The notes under the pieces are model-generated. The model searched no databases. It had not been told where the DNA came from and saw only the letters and a program-made list of their open reading frames with translations. Position numbers and translations under genes: made by a program. DNA of 64,000 bases from Ancylobacter novellus (lineage in GTDB: Bacteria; Pseudomonadota; Alphaproteobacteria; Rhizobiales; Methylopilaceae). The DNA lies in the NCBI GenBank assembly GCA_003241695.1, contig QFPN01000010.1:103563-167562 (forward strand), in the 5' to 3' direction. How positions within the stretch are numbered: the first letter of the stretch is position 1; the number at the start of each line of letters is the position of its first letter. This document shows positions 56,036 to 64,000 of this stretch, piece after piece.

Positions 56036-56932
56036 ATGACTTCAGTGCTTTCGGCCGCAAGGCCCCTTTCCGGACGCGCGGGCGCCGTCCTCGCCCTCGC
56101 GGCGCTCGCCGCCCCGGCGTTCGCCGCGCCCGCAGCCGCGGAGACTCGGGTGAAGGCGCGCTACGCCATCACAATGGCGGGCTTCGACATCGGCACCGCC
56201 ACGATGCAGAGCGGCATCGACCGCTCCAACTACGACATGAACCTCAGCGTGCGCATGAGCGGGCTGGTGAAGTTCTTCACCGGCGGCCGGGCCGCGGCGA
56301 CGTCGCGCGGCGCCTATGACGAGGCGAAGGTCACGCCCGCGGCCTACGCCATCAACACGCGCGCGAACGACAAGGGACAGGTGGTCCGCTTCGCCCTCAC
56401 CGGCGGATCGGTGCGCCAGCTCTCGGTCGAGCCGGCGCCGAAGCCGAGCAAGAACGTCGTCCCCGTCACCGACGCCGACAAGCGCGGGATCGTCGACCCG
56501 CTGAGCGCGGTGATGATGCCGGTTCCGGGCTCCGCCGAGCCGCTGTCGGAGGCCGCCTGCGACCGCACGCTTCCGGTCTTCGACGGACGCCAGCGCTACG
56601 ACGTCCGGCTGAGCTACGACCGCATGGAGACCGCGAAGCCCGACGCCTCCGAGAACGCCGACCCGAACGCCAGGGGCGGTTACGACGGCAAGCTCGTCGT
56701 CTGCAAGGCGACCTACAAGGCGATCGCGGGCTACCGGCCCGACAAGGACAACGTGAAGTTCATGGAGGCCAACAAGGACATGGAGGTGTGGCTCGCGCCG
56801 GTCGCCGGCACCCGCGCCCTTCTGCCCTGGAAGATCTCCGTGCGCACCCAGTACGGCGTCGCCGTGATCACCGCGACCTCCTTCACCGTCGGTCCCGGCA
56901 AGGTCGGCGAGAGCAAAAACGAGAAGCTCTGA
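56036..56932 (+). CDS. Exported DUF3108 protein
   Basis: The 298-residue protein has a signal peptide (GAVLALAALAAPAFAAPAAA, cleavage near residue 36). A DUF3108 domain follows, with RVKARYAITMAGFDIGTATM, KFFTGGRAAATSRGAYDEAKVTP, the DPLSAVMMPVPGS block, the CDRTLPVFDGRQRYDV motif and the final LPWKISVRTQYGVAVITATSF. Such proteins are periplasmic or outer-membrane associated and of unknown function, and are widespread in alphaproteobacteria. It lies 271 bases before the helicase gene. Confidence 0.9.
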   Translation: MTSVLSAARPLSGRAGAVLALAALAAPAFAAPAAAETRVKARYAITMAGFDIGTATMQSGIDRSNYDMNLSVRMSGLVKFFTGGRAAATSRGAYDEAKVTPAAYAINTRANDKGQVVRFALTGGSVRQLSVEPAPKPSKNVVPVTDADKRGIVDPLSAVMMPVPGSAEPLSEAACDRTLPVFDGRQRYDVRLSYDRMETAKPDASENADPNARGGYDGKLVVCKATYKAIAGYRPDKDNVKFMEANKDMEVWLAPVAGTRALLPWKISVRTQYGVAVITATSFTVGPGKVGESKNEKL

Positions 56933-57203
56933 CGGACGGCCCGGAGATCGCCCGGGGCGCCCGATCCGCAGTCCGACCACGTCATCGTTCGAAGCCGGTT
57001 CGGCCGCGCGACTTCGCGTGCGGCGCGGTCGCGTTGCGGCCGCCGGTTGATTCCCGCGGTGCGCATGTCCGCCGAAGCCTTTGGAACGAATCGGGAATCG
57101 GACGCTGGTCGCCGATTCGGCCCTCGTTCGTTCCTTGACCGTTCGCGCATTCGCGGGATTTGTCGCATCGCGTCCAGCGCGACGTCCGGTTAAGGAACCC
57201 TCA

Positions 57204-60200
57204 ATGACCGACGTCGCCGAGCTTTCGCCGGCCCCCGCCTCCGAAATCCTGGCGCCGATGCGCGGCCGGGGCGTGACGGCGGTGCTCGGCCCCACCAACA
57301 CGGGCAAGACGCATCTCGCGATCGAGCGGATGGCGAGCCACGGCTCGGGCCTGATCGGCCTGCCGCTCCGCCTGCTCGCGCGCGAGGTCTATCAGCGACT
57401 CGTTGAGAAGGTCGGGGCGGAGAAGGTCGCGCTCGTCACCGGCGAGGAGAAGATCAAGCCGGCCAACGCCCGCTTCTGGGTCGCGACCGTCGAGGCGATG
57501 CCGCGCGACCTCGACGTCGACTTCGTGGCGATCGACGAAATCCAGCTCGCCGCCGACCTCGACCGCGGCCACGTCTTCACCGACCGGCTGCTGAACCTGC
57601 GCGGCCGCTACGAGACGCTCGCGCTCGGCGCCGCCACCATGCGGCCGCTGGTCGAGAAGCTGCTGCCGGGCGCGAACGTCGTCACGCGGCCGCGGCTCTC
57701 GAACCTGCTGTTCGCGGGCGAGCGGAAGCTGTCGCGCCTGCCGCCGCGCAGCGCGATCGTGGCCTTCTCGGCCGAGGAGGTCTACGCCATCGCCGAGCTG
57801 ATCCGCCGCCAGCGCGGCGGGGCCGCGGTGGTGCTGGGCAAGCTCAGCCCGCGCACCCGCAACGCGCAGGTCGCGATGTATCAGGCCGGCGACGTCGACT
57901 ATCTGGTCGCGACCGACGCCATCGGCATGGGCCTCAATCTCGACGTCGACCATGTGGCCTTCGCCGGCGACCGCAAGTTCGACGGCCATCAGTTCCGCCG
58001 CCTCAACCCGTCCGAGATGGCTCAGATCGCCGGCCGCGCGGGCCGGCACCTGAGGGATGGGACCTTCGGCACCACGGGGCGCTGCCCGCCCTTCGAGCCG
58101 GAGCTGGTGGAGCGGCTCGAGGGCCACAAGTTCGAAAGCGTGCGGGTCGCCCAGTGGCGGAACCGCGCGCTCGACTTCGCGAGCACCGAGGCCCTGATCG
58201 ACAGCCTGTCGCGCCCGCCGGCCGAGGCCGGCCTCACCCGAGCGCCCGACGCCGACGACCTGCGCGCGCTGATGAGCCTGTCGCGCCAGCCCGAGATCCG
58301 GCAGGCGGCGCGGGGGTCGCGGGCGGTCTCGCTGCTCTGGGACGTCTGCCAGGTGCCGGACTATCGCAAGATCGCTCCCGCGCAGCACTCCGAGCTTCTC
58401 GCCGACCTCTATGGATTTCTCGGCTCTTTGGGTAAGGTTCCGACCGACTGGTTCGCCCGGCACGTCGCGACGACCGACCGGGCGGACGGCGACATCGACA
58501 CGCTGTCGGCGCGGATCGCCCATATCCGCACATGGACCTTCGTCGCGAACCGTCCGGACTGGCTCGACGATCCGGACCATTGGCAAGGCGTCACGCGAGC
58601 GGTAGAGGACAGGCTCTCCGACGCTCTCCACGACAGGCTGGCCCAGCGTTTCGTCGACCGGCGCACCAGCGTGCTCATGCGCCGCCTCAGGGAAAACCAT
58701 ATGCTCGAAGCCGAGATCGACAAGGACGGCGGCGTCAAGGTCGAAGGCCATCACGTCGGACGCCTCGCGGGTTTCCAGTTCGCGCCCGAAATCTCCGGCG
58801 ACGGAGCCGACGGCAAAGCGCTGCGCGCCGCGGCCGCGAAGGCGCTCAGCGGAGAGATCGAAGCGCGGGCGAACCGCTTCGCCAATTCCTCCGACGGCGA
58901 CATCGTGCTCGCGGCCGACGGCGCTGTGCGCTGGCTGGGCGAACTCGTGGGCCGCGTCGCCAAGGGCGACAGGACGCTCCATCCGAGGGTGCGCATCCTC
59001 GCCGACGACCAGCTCGCCGGGCCTGCGCGCGAGCAGGTGGAGAAGCGCCTCGACCAGTGGCTGCGCGCGCATGTCCAGAAGCTGCTCGGGCCGCTCGCCG
59101 CGATCGAAACCGCCGAGGACGTAACCGGCGTCGCCCGCGGCGTCGCCTATCAGCTCGTTGAGGAGCTCGGCGTGCTCGACCGCGCCCGCGTCGCCGAAGA
59201 GGTGAAGAGCCTCGACCAGACCGCGCGCGCGGCGCTGCGCAAGCACGGCGTCCGCTTCGGCGCCCACCACATCTACATGCCGCTGCTGATGAAGCCCGCG
59301 CCGCGGGCGCTCGCGGCGCAGCTCTGGGCGCTCTCCCACGACGCCGAGACCGACGCGAATGTCGGCGACGTCGCCCATCTCGCCGCCGCCGGCCGCACCT
59401 CGATGCCGGCCGACCCGCAGATCGACAAGGGTCTCTACCGCGCGCTCGGCTACCGGGTCTGCGGCGCGCGGGCGATCCGCGTGGACATTCTCGAGCGCCT
59501 CGCAGATCTGATCCGCCCGGCGATCGCCTGGAAGCCCGGCCAGCCCGGAACGCCGCCGGCCGGCGCGACGGACGGGAACGGCTTCACCGTGACGGTCGCC
59601 ATGACCTCGCTCGCGGGCTGCTCGGGCGAGGATTTCGCCGCGATCCTGCGCGCGCTCGGCTACCGCATGGAACGGCGCCCGAAACCCGCGACGCCGCCTG
59701 CGCCCGAACCTGCGCCCAAGTCCGGGGAGCCGCCGATCGACGAAACCGCCGCAGCCGAAGTCGCCGAGACCGTCGAGACCGCGGCCCCCGACGTCGACGC
59801 CGCCGACCTGTCGGTCGAAGACGCCGCGGCCCCGGCCGCCGAGATTTCCGAGACGGCCTCCGGGGAGGAGGCTCCCGCGGCCGACGTCCCCGTGTTCGAC
59901 GCAGGCGAAGCGGCGCCGACCCTGCTCGACCCCGTCGCGTCCGACGACGTGCCGGTCGAGACGGTCGAAGACCCGGCCGAGGACGCGGCGCCCGTCGCCG
60001 AGCCGACCGCCGGGACGGCCGAAGCCGAAGCCGAGGCGAGCCTCGCCGTCGCCGATGACGCGGTCTCCGCCGAAGCGCCGGCGGCTGACGCGGTCGCGGC
60101 CGAGCCCGAATTCATCGAGGTCTGGCGTCCGGGCGGCTTCGGGCGCCGCGACCAGCAGCGCCCGCCCCGGCGCAGCGAGGGACGGCGCGGCGACGCGGCG

Positions 60201-60674
60201 CGCGGGCCCGCAGGCGCGACCGAGGCGCAGGCCGGCGAGCGTCAGCCGCGCGGCCGCGACCACAACCGCGAGCGCGGCGACAGGCCCGCGGGAGACCGTC
60301 CCGGCGGCGACCGCTCCGGCGGCGACAGGCAGCGTCACGGCGGCCCGCGCCGCGCGGAAGGCGGCCGCGGCGAAGGCCGAGGCTTCGGCGGTCCCGACCG
60401 CGACAGGCCGAGGCCCGACCGCGGCGAGAGAGGGCCGCGCCCCGACCGGAACGATCGCCCCCGCCACGGCGCTCCGATGCAGAGCGGGCCGAAGCGGCCC
60501 GAGCGCGCGCTCGATCCCGACTCGCCCTTCGCGAAGCTCGCCGCGCTGAAGGCCCAGCTCGAGCAGGGCGGCAAGCCCGCCGGCAAGGGAGCCCGGCAGG
60601 ATCGCGGGAACGGCGGGAACGGGAACGACAAGGGCCGGGACGAGGCGGGCCGGGAGCCCCGGGACGACGCCTGA
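57204..60674 (+). CDS. SUV3-like RNA helicase with long charged C-terminal tail
   Basis: The 1156-residue protein has a superfamily 2 helicase core. The Walker A is GPTNTGKT at residues 29-36, the DEIQ box is at 111-114, the SAT-like GAATM follows, and the C-terminal helicase half has GKLSPRTRNAQ, DAIGMGLNLDVDHVAF and QIAGRAGRH. This resembles mitochondrial SUV3. After the helicase and accessory domains (to about residue 830) comes an Ala/Glu-rich acidic stretch (830-970), then an RGG/RGD-rich basic tail (about 970-1120). The ATG at 57204 has AAGGA upstream. The role is probably RNA turnover or ribosome assembly (inference). Confidence 0.9.
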   Translation: MTDVAELSPAPASEILAPMRGRGVTAVLGPTNTGKTHLAIERMASHGSGLIGLPLRLLAREVYQRLVEKVGAEKVALVTGEEKIKPANARFWVATVEAMPRDLDVDFVAIDEIQLAADLDRGHVFTDRLLNLRGRYETLALGAATMRPLVEKLLPGANVVTRPRLSNLLFAGERKLSRLPPRSAIVAFSAEEVYAIAELIRRQRGGAAVVLGKLSPRTRNAQVAMYQAGDVDYLVATDAIGMGLNLDVDHVAFAGDRKFDGHQFRRLNPSEMAQIAGRAGRHLRDGTFGTTGRCPPFEPELVERLEGHKFESVRVAQWRNRALDFASTEALIDSLSRPPAEAGLTRAPDADDLRALMSLSRQPEIRQAARGSRAVSLLWDVCQVPDYRKIAPAQHSELLADLYGFLGSLGKVPTDWFARHVATTDRADGDIDTLSARIAHIRTWTFVANRPDWLDDPDHWQGVTRAVEDRLSDALHDRLAQRFVDRRTSVLMRRLRENHMLEAEIDKDGGVKVEGHHVGRLAGFQFAPEISGDGADGKALRAAAAKALSGEIEARANRFANSSDGDIVLAADGAVRWLGELVGRVAKGDRTLHPRVRILADDQLAGPAREQVEKRLDQWLRAHVQKLLGPLAAIETAEDVTGVARGVAYQLVEELGVLDRARVAEEVKSLDQTARAALRKHGVRFGAHHIYMPLLMKPAPRALAAQLWALSHDAETDANVGDVAHLAAAGRTSMPADPQIDKGLYRALGYRVCGARAIRVDILERLADLIRPAIAWKPGQPGTPPAGATDGNGFTVTVAMTSLAGCSGEDFAAILRALGYRMERRPKPATPPAPEPAPKSGEPPIDETAAAEVAETVETAAPDVDAADLSVEDAAAPAAEISETASGEEAPAADVPVFDAGEAAPTLLDPVASDDVPVETVEDPAEDAAPVAEPTAGTAEAEAEASLAVADDAVSAEAPAADAVAAEPEFIEVWRPGGFGRRDQQRPPRRSEGRRGDAARGPAGATEAQAGERQPRGRDHNRERGDRPAGDRPGGDRSGGDRQRHGGPRRAEGGRGEGRGFGGPDRDRPRPDRGERGPRPDRNDRPRHGAPMQSGPKRPERALDPDSPFAKLAALKAQLEQGGKPAGKGARQDRGNGGNGNDKGRDEAGREPRDDA

Positions 60675-60741
60675 CAGGCGGAGACAGGCGCCGGCTTCCG
60701 CCGACGCCGCCCCCGCCGCGTCGGCCCGGATCGACGTCTGG

Positions 60742-60987
60742 ATGTGGCGCGCCCGCGTGGTCAGGACCCGCAGCCTCGCGGCCAGGCTCGCGACCTCCGG
60801 CCACGTCCGGCTGAACGGGCGCCGCGTGGAGACCGCCGCGCGGCCGGTTCGGATCGGAGACGTCCTCACCATCGCGCTCGAGGACGACGTCAGGGTGCTC
60901 GAGGTCGTGGCGCTCGGCGAGCGGCGCGGCCCGGCCGAGGAGGCGCGGACGCTCTATCGCGACCCCGCCGCGGCGCCGCCGCGGTAG
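60742..60987 (+). CDS. S4-domain RNA-binding protein (start uncertain)
   Basis: The 81-residue product has an S4 domain: RTRSLAARLATSGHVRLNGRRV, then GDVLTIALEDDVRVLEVVALGERRGP, as in HslR-like heat-shock proteins that act on ribosomes. Family alignment expects the protein to begin about 7 residues earlier (the in-frame ARIDVWMWRAR includes the ATG at 60742 in the middle). The frame is open upstream into the helicase gene, but has no ATG, GTG or TTG there. So the true start may be non-standard, or the gene is slightly truncated. It follows the helicase by 67 bases. Confidence 0.8.
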   Translation: MWRARVVRTRSLAARLATSGHVRLNGRRVETAARPVRIGDVLTIALEDDVRVLEVVALGERRGPAEEARTLYRDPAAAPPR

Positions 60988-61094
60988 CGGCCGCTCCGCA
61001 TCCGTCCGAACGAGAATGCGCCGAAGCGCCGCCAAGGCCTTGCGCGGCCCCGGCGGCTTCGCTACGTCGGGCGTCTTGAGTACGGGAGAAGCCG

Positions 61095-61433
61095 ATGACC
61101 TACGTGGTCACCGATAACTGCATCCGCTGCAAGTACATGGACTGCGTCGAGGTCTGTCCCGTCGACTGCTTCTACGAAGGCGAGAACATGCTCGTCATCC
61201 ATCCCGACGAATGCATCGACTGCGGGGTGTGCGAGCCGGAATGCCCGGCGGAGGCGATCAAGCCCGACACCGAGTCCGGGCTCGAATCCTGGGTCAAGCT
61301 TAACGGTGAGTATGCCCGCAGCTGGCCCAACATCACGATCAAGCGCGATCCGCCGCCGGACGCGAAGGAGTTCGACGGCAAGCCCGACAAGCTCGACCAG
61401 TACTTTTCGCCGGAGCCCGGCGAAGGCGACTGA
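61095..61433 (+). CDS. fdxA: Ferredoxin FdxA, [3Fe-4S][4Fe-4S]
   Basis: The 112-residue seven-iron ferredoxin transfers electrons in the cytoplasm. Cysteines at 9, 17 and 50 and at 21, 40, 43 and 46 fit the [3Fe-4S] plus [4Fe-4S] pattern (CIRCKYMDCVEVCPVDCF and CIDCGVCEPECP). The C-terminal tail (ITIKRDPPPDAKEF) is typical of the alphaproteobacterial FdxA group. GGAGAAG lies just upstream. In this order the fdxA-carD neighbourhood is common. Confidence 0.96.
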   Translation: MTYVVTDNCIRCKYMDCVEVCPVDCFYEGENMLVIHPDECIDCGVCEPECPAEAIKPDTESGLESWVKLNGEYARSWPNITIKRDPPPDAKEFDGKPDKLDQYFSPEPGEGD

Positions 61434-61763
61434 GAGCGGGTCGGCGGCCGTTCGCCGGCCGGCCGGAAAATCGCGATCTTATTGATTTTTACGACCGTTC
61501 GTGTTAGAAACCACACAACGGTCGAACACGACGCCGCACCGTCCGTCATGTGACGGAATCTTTCGGCACTCAACCTTCATGATGGCGACCTTACGCCGCC
61601 GACGCTCTCGGCGACAGAGCCGTCCATTTTGTCGAGAGACTCGCACGCCCGCCTTCTTCGGCGGGCGTCGCCTTGCGCGCCCCGACCGGAGCGCCGGCCC
61701 TTTCGGCCGGATGATCGAAGCTCCGGACGCTCTCGTCCGGCGCGGCAAGGAGTGCGGACCGGC
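61434..61763 (+). promoter_or_regulatory. Leader and control region of carD
   Basis: This 330-base gap has an AT-rich block at 61471-61515 with TTGATT (61482-61487) and TAGAAA (61505-61510), 17 bases apart, as a candidate promoter. Nested dyads overlap it: CGACCGTT with AACGGTCG (61492-61499 and 61517-61524) and CGTGTT with AACACG (61500-61505 and 61525-61530). The message would have a leader of about 250 bases with GC-rich hairpins. Confidence 0.45.
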
Positions 61764-62345
61764 ATGACCACCAAGAAGACGCCGCAGGGCAAGCAGGGCT
61801 TCAAGACCAACGAGCACGTGGTCTATCCGTCTCACGGCGTCGGCCGCATCGTCGCGATCGAGGAGCAGGTGATCGCCGGCCACACGCTCGAGCTCTTCGT
61901 CATCAACTTCGAGAAGGACAAGATGACCCTGCGCGTTCCCGTGGCGAAGGTGACTTCGGCCGGCATGCGCAAGCTTTCCGAGCCGGATCTCGTCGCCAAG
62001 GCGCTCGACACCCTCACCGGCCGCGCGCGCGTCAAGAAGACGATGTGGAGCCGCCGCGCCCAGGAATACGAGGCGAAGATCAATTCTGGCGACCTGATCT
62101 CGATCGCCGAGGTGGTGCGCGACCTGTTCCGCGCCGACACCCAGCCGGAGCAGTCCTACAGCGAGCGCCAGCTCTACGAATCCGCCCTCGACCGCATGAT
62201 GCGCGAGGTCGCGGCCGTCCAGAAGCTGAGCGACATCGAGGCGCAGAAGCTGATCGAGGCGCAGCTCGCCAAGGGCCCCCGCCGCGGCGGCAAGGTCGAG
62301 GAAGCCGAGGCGGAGGACGCCGACGCCCAGGACGAGGCCGCCTGA
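61764..62345 (+). CDS. carD: CarD-family transcriptional regulator
   Basis: CarD/CdnL proteins bind RNA polymerase beta through an N-terminal Tudor-like domain and stabilise open promoter complexes, especially at rRNA promoters. The 193-residue protein shows FKTNEHVVYPSHGVGRIVAIEEQ (about 13-35), then a helical C-terminal DNA-contact domain with WSRRAQEYEAKINSGDLISIAEVVRDL and SYSERQLYESALDRMMREVA. An acidic tail (EEAEAEDADAQDEAA) ends the protein. The ATG at 61764 has AAGGAG at good spacing. A strong terminator follows. Confidence 0.95.
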   Translation: MTTKKTPQGKQGFKTNEHVVYPSHGVGRIVAIEEQVIAGHTLELFVINFEKDKMTLRVPVAKVTSAGMRKLSEPDLVAKALDTLTGRARVKKTMWSRRAQEYEAKINSGDLISIAEVVRDLFRADTQPEQSYSERQLYESALDRMMREVAAVQKLSDIEAQKLIEAQLAKGPRRGGKVEEAEAEDADAQDEAA

Positions 62346-62371
62346 CGGCCTCCTCCGGATCACGGATTGCG

Positions 62372-62402
62372 AAAAGCCCGGCCTCAGCGCCGGGCTTTTT
62401 TG
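62372..62402 (+). terminator. Intrinsic terminator of carD
   Basis: AAAAGCCCGGC and GCCGGGCTTTT (62372-62382 and 62389-62399) form an 11-bp stem with a short loop, and the T-run continues to 62401. It lies 26 bases past the carD stop. Confidence 0.92.
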
Positions 62403-62523
62403 TTGCGCGGACGGCCGGACCGGAATGTCCGCGCTCGAACCAAAGCCGGAAAAACGCCCCGCCTCCTCTCCGAAGCGCTTAAAGCCCATCTCTAAATCGC
62501 CGCAGCGCGCGATCCGAACTCAC

Positions 62524-62617
62524 CGTCATGCCCGCGTCTTTGCGGGTATCCACGACTGCGGCGCCCGCAGCGCTCTGCGATCAAGTCGAGGACACCCGTC
62601 TGCGCCGGGCATGACGG
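62524..62617. repeat. REP-like inverted pair (TCATGCCCGCG family)
   Basis: Units 62524-62557 (CGTCATGCCCGCG to ATCCACGACT) and 62583-62617 (AAGTCGAGGACACCCG to CGGGCATGACGG) face each other. They resemble the pair at 44.0 kb but have more mismatches. They lie in the 498-base gap between carD and rpoH. Confidence 0.75.
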
Positions 62618-62734
62618 AAAGCATGATCAGCACGGCTGCGAACCCGCGGCGGCCAGCTCAGCCCCGCCATGAGACGATCGAAACCATCCACGCGCCTGTG
62701 TCGCAGATCGGGTTCGGCAAGGCCTTGAAATTCT

Positions 62735-62754
62735 TGATCACGAAACCGTGATCA
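62735..62754. promoter_or_regulatory. Palindromic operator candidate upstream of rpoH
   Basis: TGATCACG and CGTGATCA are perfect 8-bp arms with an AAAC spacer. The dyad overlaps a possible promoter (TTGATC at 62734-62739, ATTATC at 62757-62762, 17 bases apart), 90 bases before the rpoH ATG. CTTGAA at 62724 could be part of a heat-shock promoter, but no matching -10 was found. Confidence 0.5.
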
Positions 62755-62843
62755 CGATTATCCATTTTCCGGCCGTCCTTTTTGCGCCTTTGCGCGTTCA
62801 AGCTGGGAACGCCGTCCCCCGACGGCGGCCCGGGAGTGTCACG

Positions 62844-63719
<876 letters not shown>

Positions 63720-63797
63720 CCGCGCGCAGCCCGCTTCAAGGTCGATCGCTCGCCACAAAAAGCGCCCTCAAAGACCAAACGCGCGCCGCCTCTCCCC

Positions 63798-64000
63798 CGT
63801 CATGTCCGCGCTTTGCGCGGGTATCGACGACTTGGTCGCGAGGCGCGGCGGGAAGCCGAAGTCGTGTATGCGCGGCCGGCCGGGCGGGATCATCCGATCA
63901 GATCGTCATCCCCCGGCTTGTCCGGGGGATCCATCGCCGTGCAGGACCTCCCGAGATGCGGAGTCGGGCGCTCCCATGGACGCCCCGGACAAGCCGGGGC
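63798..64000. repeat. REP-like repeat cluster at the window end
   Basis: A TCATGCCCGCG-family unit begins at 63798 (CGTCATGTCCGCGC), with its partner near 63857-63890 (AAGTCGTGTATGCGCGG). CCGGCTTGTCCGG-family units follow at 63904-63934 (CCCCCGGCTTGTCCGGGGG) and 63975-64000 (GCCCCGGACAAGCCGGGGC, cut by the window edge). Two families are therefore interleaved in the 281 bases after rpoH. No gene was seen here. Confidence 0.75.

Noticed and set aside
57201..60872. 1223-residue open frame opposite the helicase
   Set aside because: Antisense shadow, almost all Arg/Ala/Gly/Val with no domain.

Overview
The window is 64 kb of high-GC chromosome from an alphaproteobacterium of the Hyphomicrobiales type. 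It is almost certainly a serine-cycle methylotroph of the Methylobacterium/Methylopila/Hansschlegelia kind. The main evidence is a complete serine-cycle block on the minus strand (44196-54488): sgaA, hprA, a small unknown ORF, mtdA, fchA, mtkA, mtkB, ppc and mclA, in the order known from Methylobacterium extorquens. Other group markers are Irr beside fabA/fabB/fabI, GcrA, a CarD-family factor, a RegB/RegA pair behind a bo3-type quinol oxidase, and argD-argF near hslO-apaG. No phage, transposase, CRISPR array or plasmid functions were seen, so most of the window reads as core chromosome.

Layout. 1-6.6 kb: the edge of a membrane-protein gene, an M32 carboxypeptidase, a TraB/GumN protein, MoeB, a small secreted protein, a D-2-hydroxyacid dehydrogenase and an SH3 protein. 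6.6-10.4 kb: irr divergent from fabA-fabB-fabI. 10.8-13.5 kb: a two-subunit IorAB-type molybdenum hydroxylase. 13.7-15.4 kb: panE and a VapBC pair. 15.4-20.6 kb: a tetR-adaptor-RND pump operon. 20.8 kb: tRNA-Thr. 21.2-26.3 kb: a second IorAB pair with a triheme cytochrome c, flanked by two paralogous small HTH genes. 26.5-30.8 kb: argD-argF-hdeD-hslO-apaG. 31.3 kb: gcrA. 32-33.5 kb: an MFS transporter. 33.7-40.6 kb: cyoABCD-surf1-regB-regA. 40.8-44 kb: a HerA-like ATPase and an amino-acid permease. 44-54.5 kb: the serine cycle. 54.8-63.7 kb: a VUT-family transporter, rpmB, a DUF3108 protein, a SUV3-like helicase, an S4 protein, fdxA, carD and rpoH.

How the genes work together. MtdA and FchA interconvert methylene-, methenyl- and formyl-tetrahydrofolate. 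SgaA, HprA, Ppc, MtkAB and Mcl then carry serine and glyoxylate through hydroxypyruvate, glycerate, PEP, oxaloacetate, malate and malyl-CoA to acetyl-CoA and glyoxylate. The quinol oxidase with RegBA supplies redox-responsive respiration. The two Tat-exported molybdenum hydroxylases oxidise unknown substrates in the periplasm, and one has its own cytochrome c.

The most interesting unexplained signals lie in non-coding DNA. These are AT-rich perfect palindromes upstream of sgaA, a box shared between the sgaA and mtkA leaders, a consensus promoter running straight into a terminator hairpin before argD, and CtrA-like plus GANTC sites before gcrA. Paired REP-like inverted repeats fill many intergenic gaps. 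Among coding signals, a 66-residue ORF inside the serine-cycle operon, a perfect 27-bp tandem duplication in panE, and the HTH pair bracketing the IorAB-cytochrome cluster deserve a second look.
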